A stretch of 64,000 nt of DNA from Crocinitomix sp044361315. Its GTDB lineage: Bacteria; Bacteroidota; Bacteroidia; Flavobacteriales_D; Crocinitomicaceae. Below are positions 1 to 5,737 of the stretch, one piece after another (the stretch's first letter is position 1; each line of letters begins with the position of its first letter). A model generated the notes under the pieces. The model was not told where the DNA came from. It made no database searches and saw only the letters and a list, made by a program, of their open reading frames with translations. The stretch lies in the NCBI GenBank assembly GCA_044361315.1, contig JBIKJA010000009.1:112841-176840 (forward strand). Reading direction: 5' to 3'. The position numbers were made by a program, and so were the translations under genes.

Positions 1-357
1 GCGTGCGGTTTGAATTGTGCACAAATGATCCATCCTGAAATCATATCCCAACCGTTTGTATTCGCGGCGAACAACGCCATAATCAAAACTCACATTGTGC
101 GCAACGAAAATGGTGCCTTTGGTAAACTCAATGATTTGTTTGGCTACTTCATAAAATTTTGGCGCATCAAAAACATCGTTGTCGTGAATGCCTGTCAAGC
201 GGGTAATAAAAGGTGAAATTCGTTGTTCTGGATTGATGAAGGTGTGAAAGGTGTCGAGTTCTTTTTCCCCATCGTGCAATATTATTGCAATTTCAATAAT
301 TTTTAGATTTTTTGGTTGTTCACCAGTTGTTTCAATATCAATTATTGCGTAGTTCAA
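1..357 (-). CDS. DnaQ-like 3'-5' exonuclease, partial (runs off left edge)
   Basis: The minus strand reads as a DEDD-family exonuclease. The N-terminus YAIIDIETTG is the ExoI motif, with metal-binding Asp and Glu. It is followed by the EIAIILHDG strand, then the ExoII-type region GTIFVAHNVSFDYG, with conserved Asn and Asp, near residue 90. Such domains occur in the proofreading epsilon subunit of DNA polymerase III and in exonuclease/GIY-YIG fusions, and the missing C-terminus prevents a choice. An in-frame TGA lies just upstream and no in-frame ATG precedes the ExoI motif, so I place the start at the TTG at 357-355. About 119 codons are in the window. A TlpA fragment lies 26 bp upstream on the same strand. 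Confidence 0.8.
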   Translation of the reverse strand, partial: MNYAIIDIETTGEQPKNLKIIEIAIILHDGEKELDTFHTFINPEQRISPFITRLTGIHDNDVFDAPKFYEVAKQIIEFTKGTIFVAHNVSFDYGVVRREYKRLGYDFRMDHLCTIQTAR

Positions 358-383
358 ACTTTCCGATCATTAAAGGTGTAAAA

Positions 384-710
384 CTATTGATTTTCGATTA
401 AACTGTTTAGGAATTGAATGTTTTTTTTGTTGTTTAATTCGCCTGCCCCCTCGTGTTTGAAAATTAGTTGCCCTTTAGAGGTTATGATACAAAGGGTTGG
501 ATAACTTTTTATTTCAAAAAAAGTAGGATAACATGTGGTTGAATACAAAAAATCGTATTTCTTATCCAAACCTGAATTTTGGATAATCTCCGTACTTTCT
601 TCCGTGACCGCGAGAAAATAAAAATCGTCTGGATAAATGGCTTGTAATTCTTTCATTTCGGCTAGTTCAACCCGACAGGATGGACACCAAGTGACACAGA
701 ATCGGTTTTT
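384..710 (-). pseudogene. TlpA-family thioredoxin domain, 5'-truncated
   Basis: The frame from about 710 down to 384 encodes a thioredoxin-fold C-terminal part. It opens with FCVTWCPSCRVEL, whose WCPSC is a TlpA/ResA-type redox-active CxxC, and continues through the helix MKELQAIYPDDF to a cis-Pro strand SYPTLCIITSKG. A stop codon (711-713) sits right before the first conserved strand, so the signal peptide and N-terminal subdomain are missing. The first ATG (656) lies after the CxxC site and cannot give a working protein. Sequence on the other side of about 700-713 belongs to an unrelated plus-strand protein. TlpA proteins normally act as periplasmic thiol-disulfide reductases, often as lipoproteins. 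This copy is probably inactive as it stands, or is broken by an assembly error. Confidence 0.7.
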
Positions 711-929
711 TTATTCCCTAATCCCAACCAAGGAAATTTTACTTTTTCGACTACTTCAAGTAACCCTTTGGGTTTACTTTACGTCTATACGCTAACGGGC
801 CAATTAGTCCATCAAGAAGTAATTACTAGTTCGAATACGGTTTTAAATTTAAACTTGACAAAAGGACTTTACATTGTTACTTTTGAAAATAATGAAAAAT
901 TAACTTCACTAAAAATGATCATCCAATGA
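699..929 (+). pseudogene. T9SS type A C-terminal sorting domain fragment
   Basis: This frame reads VFLFPNPNQGNFTF, then YVYTLTGQLVHQE, then LTKGLYIVTFENNEKL, and ends MIIQ-stop. That is the standard order of a T9SS type A sorting domain: an F/YPNP start, a central G-x-L/V strand, a KGLYIV strand and a short basic or hydrophobic end. A complete cargo would need hundreds of residues upstream, but an in-frame TAG occurs at 662-664 and the TlpA frame occupies the opposite strand there. This is therefore the tail of a cargo gene cut near 700. Its stop overlaps the next ATG as ATGA (926-929), the arrangement of translationally coupled genes. Confidence 0.7.
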
Positions 930-1015
930 AATATATACTAGGAATTTGCCTCATAGCAGTCTCTGTAATTTCCTGTAAAAAAAAGATGTTTATAACTATC
1001 CAAGCAGAAAACTAA
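926..1015 (+). pseudogene. Lipoprotein N-terminus, frameshifted or truncated
   Basis: The ORF starts MKYILGICLIAVSVISCKKK, a typical Bacteroidota lipoprotein signal with lipobox VIS-C, then stops after 29 codons at 1013-1015. The Cys is followed by a run of eight A. With one extra A the frame would read on as KKDVYNYPSRKLKLELSF to a stop at 1033-1035, which looks like a normal lipoprotein start. Either reading is too short to be a complete known protein. It may be the missing N-terminus of the TlpA fragment that lies in opposite orientation at 384-710. Confidence 0.45.
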
Positions 1016-1051
1016 AATTGGAATTATCGTTTTAATTGTACCTTAGCACAC

Positions 1052-1750
1052 GTGACAGAACGAACGCCTACAATTAATCAAATTGCCTGTGTAAAAACAC
1101 TTGAAGACTTGCTTTCTGCCTCTTTTTATGGTGATATTAATGCCATTTGTTTAACACGTGATTTAAAAGGTGATTTTTCTGAGTTGGTGGAAAAGTTGAC
1201 CATTTACGGTAATATCACGGCGATAGACGAGGAGGACTTGTTGGAATTAACGCTGAGTGAGCAAGGTGTTTTGGCGCGTGATATTATTTTGAAAGATCTG
1301 AGAACGCTAGAAGCCCAAGGTGCATCTCCAATTCTTAATGTGATTCGGCAGTATGACCGCGATGAGGTGTTTCCCTTTTTTCCGACAGATGTTTATTCGT
1401 ATCATGTCGATCGATCGCCGATTCCGCTTGCTACCTTTTTATGTACTTATCATGGTGCTGCGAGTGAAATTATTCCTAATTCACAAGCCGTTCAAAAGGT
1501 TTTGATTCCTGAAATTAGGGACGAATTGAAACAACTATATACAGGTGAAGACGAAGATTTTGAAGCATTTTTAACCGAAAATTTTTTCGATTTGCATTAT
1601 CAAGCCGACCTTAATGCCCTGCCAATTAACCTCGGACTTGGTAATTTATGGAAAATTGCCTGTGAGTATCCCAACAGTGAAGTTCTTCCTTGCCTTCATC
1701 GCGCACCTATAGAAAAACCAGGCGAAAAGCGCTTGTTGTTGATTTGTTAA
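1052..1750 (+). CDS. Conserved hypothetical protein, DUF1826-like
   Basis: A 232-residue soluble protein without signal peptide or membrane segment. The middle contains YHVDRSPIPLATFLCTYHG and the end reads LHRAPIEKPGEKRLLLIC. The His-x-Asp plus TY-x-G pattern, with a terminal HR-AP...KRLLL strand, is what I associate with DUF1826, a family of unknown function. The assignment is from memory of the motif and is tentative. The His/Asp pattern is compatible with a metal site. The start is a GTG at 1052; a -7-like TACCTTAG (1039-1046) lies five bases before it, so the message may be leaderless. No functional partner is apparent next to it. Confidence 0.55.
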   Translation: MTERTPTINQIACVKTLEDLLSASFYGDINAICLTRDLKGDFSELVEKLTIYGNITAIDEEDLLELTLSEQGVLARDIILKDLRTLEAQGASPILNVIRQYDRDEVFPFFPTDVYSYHVDRSPIPLATFLCTYHGAASEIIPNSQAVQKVLIPEIRDELKQLYTGEDEDFEAFLTENFFDLHYQADLNALPINLGLGNLWKIACEYPNSEVLPCLHRAPIEKPGEKRLLLIC

Positions 1751-1931
1751 ATGTGTGGGATTAAAAATAGTATTTCCTGTAACAATTTCGAATGGGTGAT
1801 TTATAAACTAGAAATATTCAGTAACTTGGTGCCCAATAAATGGGGGATTGAAATGAGGGTGTTTGGGTTTTAAACGAAGTTAAAGTGGTTTTAATTGAAC
1901 GGTTTTCTTACTAACAGATTGGGTTGATTGC

Positions 1932-3746
1932 ATGATAAAATATTTTTGTTCTCGTCTTATTTTGAGCATTTTGGTATGTTCAAGTTTTTTATTTTCAACG
2001 GCATCGCATGGGCAAGATCAGTCGAGCACGATTGATTTAACCGTGGATTCGTTTAGAGAATTTACCATGCTTTCAAGTACCTTGGATGAATATCAAGTTT
2101 ACTTTACTGGTGAAAATCATACGTTTACAACATTTAACACGCAATTCCAATTAAAATTTTTAAAGTATTTGCATCAAACTCAAAACGTAAAACATTTTAT
2201 GTTTGAGCAAAGTCCTGGCTTTAGTTACATCATCAATAAAGTGGTAATTGAAGACAAAACAACGCACTTACATTTTTTAGATGAATTGTTTTTCTCACCG
2301 TTTTATGAAATGGTGAAGGAATTAAGAAAGTACAATGACACCTTGGCTTTGGAGGATAAAATTAAAATGCATGGAATTGATATTGAACGATTTCCAGCTT
2401 TTTCGATTTATGCCTTGAGTTTGATGGTGGATACCTTGGATAAAAGCGGGAGAGGTGGTCAAGTTTTTGAACAAATTAAAGCTTTGGCAAGTTCAGAATT
2501 TGCCGAATCAGGTCCTGAAGCTTTTTATTCGGAACCGAATGACGAATTTAATTTTGGATTTGGCGAAGTTAGTGCATGGACCTCTTTGCAATCGATTATT
2601 TTAGGCGCTTATGAATTTGAAAAAGAATTGCGCCCAATTTTAGGGAATGATAGCACGACTTTTTATTCGATTATTGAAAGTTTAGAAATAGGGCATGAGT
2701 GGTATATAACTGAATTGGATGGTGATGTAAAGTCGCCAATCATACGTGAGCGTTTTATGGCAGATGAGTTTTTAAGGGTGTACACAGCCGATTCGATTTC
2801 AAAATATTACGGCCAATTTGGCCGCTGCCATTTACACAAAGATGCACGAGAAAAAAATTGTTACGATTATTACATGAATTCGATTGCGAATCGGATTAAC
2901 GAGGTTCACCCTTCGTTGAATAACGAAGTGATGGTGATTCCAATTTTTTACACCAAATCGCGTGATTTTGATAAAGAGGTGATTGAAAGTTTAGAACTAG
3001 AAACCCGTTATACGGAATCGGAAGAGAGTTTTATTATTGACTTAGCCTACAAAGGCGGCGATCATTCAATCGCAGGTTTTTACGAAAATTTGCCTTATGT
3101 GATTATCAGCAATGCCAAATCGGATATGTTTGATTTTGAAGCGTACCAATGGGGCGATGATGTTTCGGAAATTGTGCATTTAAGTGTGGGAGTGGGGTAT
3201 TCGTTTTTAAATAAATTGAACAAACTAAATTTTAGGATGAATGAACTTGGTTTGGGGCAATTTAATACCCGAGTGCTTACCCAAACTTTTTCATTTGACT
3301 ATTTTATTTTTGGAGAAAATGGATCATCGGTTTCATACAACCATTACCCAGAGTTTTCCAATGGCGATAGATTTACCTTAAAAGGCGGAAATTTTACAAT
3401 TGGTGGAAATTACCCATTTGGTGGCAAGTTTTTTTTAACGGCAATTGGATTTGACATGGGATACGGACAGTTTAAATTAACCGAAACCTTACTTTCTGAA
3501 ACTCCAAACTTGATCCAAATCGATTCAAAAAATAAAGTAGTTTACCGAAATGACCTTTTTACCTTGGATCCAAATATTCAGTTCAGATTAGCGTTACCTT
3601 TTATTGGTTTCCATGTTAAGGCTGGTTATGCCTTTGATGTTTCAGGAAAATATTGGCGTTTGGATAAACTAGCTACTAATTTCGCAAAAACGAGCTTTAG
3701 CGCAGCCTATGTGCAAGTAGGTGCCAGCCTTAATTTTAAAAATTGA
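1932..3746 (+). CDS. Erythromycin-esterase/ChaN-like hydrolase domain with C-terminal beta-barrel
   Basis: A 604-residue exported protein with a signal peptide (residues 1-28, ending SHGQ). The N-terminal 400 residues begin with YFTGENHTF and then KHFMFEQSPGF. The GE-x-H and E-x-S signatures followed by MHGIDIERFP resemble the EreA/ChaN/Tiki fold, in which His and Glu residues form the active or metal/haem site. From about residue 405 the sequence changes to alternating hydrophobic strands (SVGVGYSFL, FTIGGNYPFGGKFFLTAIGF) and ends YVQVGASLNFKN, with a terminal aromatic/Asn pattern typical of outer-membrane barrel strands. The substrate is unknown. The hydrolase assignment is moderately secure; membership of the macrolide-esterase activity class is not implied. 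Confidence 0.6.
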   Translation: MIKYFCSRLILSILVCSSFLFSTASHGQDQSSTIDLTVDSFREFTMLSSTLDEYQVYFTGENHTFTTFNTQFQLKFLKYLHQTQNVKHFMFEQSPGFSYIINKVVIEDKTTHLHFLDELFFSPFYEMVKELRKYNDTLALEDKIKMHGIDIERFPAFSIYALSLMVDTLDKSGRGGQVFEQIKALASSEFAESGPEAFYSEPNDEFNFGFGEVSAWTSLQSIILGAYEFEKELRPILGNDSTTFYSIIESLEIGHEWYITELDGDVKSPIIRERFMADEFLRVYTADSISKYYGQFGRCHLHKDAREKNCYDYYMNSIANRINEVHPSLNNEVMVIPIFYTKSRDFDKEVIESLELETRYTESEESFIIDLAYKGGDHSIAGFYENLPYVIISNAKSDMFDFEAYQWGDDVSEIVHLSVGVGYSFLNKLNKLNFRMNELGLGQFNTRVLTQTFSFDYFIFGENGSSVSYNHYPEFSNGDRFTLKGGNFTIGGNYPFGGKFFLTAIGFDMGYGQFKLTETLLSETPNLIQIDSKNKVVYRNDLFTLDPNIQFRLALPFIGFHVKAGYAFDVSGKYWRLDKLATNFAKTSFSAAYVQVGASLNFKN

Positions 3747-3904
3747 TTTTCGAACATTAACCGAATATCACGCTTTTTCAAATCGTCTAATGCTGATTTT
3801 CGCAATTTAGGCGAATGTAAGTTCCAGTGGAATTAATGTAATCAAATGATTTGTTGAATTAACACTAATTGTAAGTCAATTTTAATACCAACAGAGGTTT
3901 TTAG

Positions 3905-3956
3905 GGCGTTTCCCTGACAATCCCGACTGAAACGTCGGGATTGTCAGGGAAACGCC
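3905..3956. repeat. Perfect 23-bp inverted repeat with 6-nt loop
   Basis: Two exactly complementary 23-base arms (starting GGCGTTTCCC and ending GGGAAACGCC) flank the loop TGAAAC. The hairpin lies between a plus-strand gene that ends at 3746 and a minus-strand gene that ends at 4227, so it could end transcription from either side, but no T-run abuts it. Thirty-one bases of its complementary strand recur exactly at 4145-4175. Confidence 0.85.
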
Positions 3957-4190
3957 AACCGCTTTATCTTTTTTTTGGCGCAAATTCCAGCACAAAAAAG
4001 GATACCGCTCATGTCCTTAACGCTGCATTGGAGCAGGTTTTGCGCAAGGGCGGAGGTGGAAAACCCACAGGACCTTTTGGTGGGTGAGGCACTCGAAACC
4101 ACTAAAAGCGGGCGAGGATTTGGAGCCGCAGACCGACCCTTACGATCCCGACGTTTCAGTCGGGATTGTCAGGGATGCGGCCAACTAATT
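3957..4190. repeat. Modular intergenic element, copy 1 (with 4145-4175 hairpin)
   Basis: This stretch is much richer in G and C than its surroundings. It contains GGAGGTGGAAAACCCACAGG, then GGAGCCGCAGACCGACCC, then a hairpin ATCCCGAC/GTCGGGAT (4145-4166), then GGGATGCGGCCAA. The order (GG-rich arm, GCCGCAGACCGACCC block, hairpin, GCGGCCAA end) parallels the elements near 18.1, 23.3, 42.9 and 56.7 kb. A 103-codon open frame crosses it but has no protein-like composition. The 480-bp gap between genes holds no other recognisable feature. Confidence 0.5.
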
Positions 4191-4226
4191 TTTATAAAAG
4201 GACAAATTTACGGGTGTATTTTCGAA

Positions 4227-4769
4227 CTAAAAACTGAGGCGCGCGCCCCACATGACACCCAATTGGTTTTGACCCCCAACATCTAACCAACCTGTATTTA
4301 AGTAGCGCGATTCGATTAACCCACTTAACCGATCGTTGATTTTTAGGGTGGTTCCCATGCCTAAATGCCACGAAATTCCGTAAACATCAGTGGTAAATTC
4401 TTTAAATTCGAAAAAACCAGTTCCGGTAAAAAAATAAGGGTTAAATGGTTGACTTTTAGGTAAAAAATGATAGGAGAATTGTAGGTTGGCGTTATGAGTC
4501 ATGCCATTATTAAACAAAAAATCAGATTGTTGCCCAGCGACATACTCGATAGAAAAATTAAAATTTTGATTGATGTTGAAGCCTAAACGGCAGCCGTTCA
4601 TAAACACAGCTTCGTAAGCAATATCATCAACAAACAAAAATGGTCCCATCACATAATCGACGTAAAACGGGTGGTCGGATTTTTTATTATTGGTATCTTG
4701 CCCGAAAGTTTTGCTGTTGATTGTTAACGTAATAACTAGTACTGAAAACAAAAATAAGGTCTTTTTCAT
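4227..4769 (-). CDS. Outer-membrane beta-barrel protein, small (OmpW/OmpX-like size)
   Basis: A 180-residue protein with a clear signal peptide (residues 1-23, KKTLFLFSVLVITLTI then TFG-Q). The mature part consists of amphipathic strands such as FNFSIEYVAGQQ, LQFSYHFLPK, NPYFFTGTGFFEF and ISWHLGMGTTLKI. It ends LGVMWGARLSF, with the terminal Phe that marks barrel substrates of the BAM complex. This is the usual form of a porin-family 8-strand barrel of Bacteroidota, and no ligand can be inferred. The gene stands alone, convergent with the EreA-like gene across the intergenic repeat. Confidence 0.7.
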   Translation of the reverse strand: MKKTLFLFSVLVITLTINSKTFGQDTNNKKSDHPFYVDYVMGPFLFVDDIAYEAVFMNGCRLGFNINQNFNFSIEYVAGQQSDFLFNNGMTHNANLQFSYHFLPKSQPFNPYFFTGTGFFEFKEFTTDVYGISWHLGMGTTLKINDRLSGLIESRYLNTGWLDVGGQNQLGVMWGARLSF

Positions 4770-4932
4770 GATTATTTTTTTTTATTATTTAGGTGTACTA
4801 AATTAATAAATAGACATTTAATTACAACATATTTGATGATTTTATCGCTGATTTGTAGAATTATCTGAGTAATTATTACACTAATATGCGCTTTACTGCA
4901 GTTGTGAGCAAACTTGAGAATATTTTAAGTGT

Positions 4933-4940
4933 TATATTTG
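4933..4940 (+). promoter_or_regulatory. -7 promoter element TATATTTG
   Basis: Exact match to the Bacteroidota -7 consensus TAnnTTTG, placed 20 bp upstream of the methyltransferase ATG. No strong -33 TTTG was found at the ideal spacing. Confidence 0.5.
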
Positions 4941-4959
4941 TCTTTCGAATTTTAGTAGC

Positions 4960-5733
4960 ATGAAAAAAATATATAATTGGTTGTTGAATACGTTGCCACG
5001 TCCTTGGCTGATTCGTTTGAGTTATGTATTTAAATTTTTTGCACCTATTGTCTACAAGGGAAATAAGGTTGAATGTCCGGTTTGTAAAAAATCTTTCCGA
5101 AAGTTTTTGTCGTATGGTTCTGCTGTAGCCCACCGAGAAAATGTGCTTTGCCCTTATGATTTAACGTTAGAAAGACACCGTTTAATGTGGTTGTACCTTC
5201 AAAATAAATCCGATTTTTTTACCAAATCAAATTTAAAAGTCATGCACATTGCCCCCGAGCAATGTTTCCACAAAATATTTAAGCATCAGAAAAATTTGGA
5301 TTATACCACAGGCGATTTGGTTTCCCCAATTGCTGATTTGCATTTTGACTTGCATCAAATCCCTTTGGAAGACAATCAATATGAGATTATTTTTTGTAAT
5401 CACGTAATGGAACACGTTACGGACGATTTAAAATGTATGCAAGAATTGCATCGAATTATGAAACCGGGGGGGTGGGGAATTTTCCAAGTTCCAATTGATA
5501 CCAATCGAACGTCAACCTATGAAGATTGGTCAATTACAACACCGGAAGAACGCGAAAAACATTTTTGGCAATACGATCATGTGCGCTTGTATGGTACCAA
5601 TTATCCTAACCGATTAGAAGAAGCTGGTTTTACGTTAGAAACAGTTGATTATGGCAAAGAAATTTCAACTGAATTATTTGACCGATATCGCTTACCAAAA
5701 GGGGAAATGTTGTATATCGTTCACAAAAAATAA
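4960..5733 (+). CDS. Class I SAM-dependent methyltransferase with zinc-knuckle-like N-terminus
   Basis: A 257-residue protein. Residues 39-65 carry CPVCKKSFRKFLSYG and a later Cys, a likely zinc-binding ribbon. The Rossmann core follows: VMHIAPEQCFHKIF replaces the usual glycine-rich motif I, and DLVSPIADLHFDLHQIP is the acidic strand. IPLEDNQYEIIFCNHVMEHV is motif IV/post-motif, typical of the Methyltransf_11 group, and ELHRIMKPGGWGIFQVP is the LKPGG strand. Relatives often act on sugars or polysaccharide end groups, but no substrate can be read from this sequence. The gene is monocistronic, between two minus-strand genes. Confidence 0.75.
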   Translation: MKKIYNWLLNTLPRPWLIRLSYVFKFFAPIVYKGNKVECPVCKKSFRKFLSYGSAVAHRENVLCPYDLTLERHRLMWLYLQNKSDFFTKSNLKVMHIAPEQCFHKIFKHQKNLDYTTGDLVSPIADLHFDLHQIPLEDNQYEIIFCNHVMEHVTDDLKCMQELHRIMKPGGWGIFQVPIDTNRTSTYEDWSITTPEEREKHFWQYDHVRLYGTNYPNRLEEAGFTLETVDYGKEISTELFDRYRLPKGEMLYIVHKK

Positions 5734-5737
5734 TTGG

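Noticed and set aside
3975..4286. 103-codon open frame inside the intergenic repeat
   Set aside because: Composition follows GC-rich repeat sequence, there is no -7 box or start context, and its end overlaps the barrel gene in the opposite direction.
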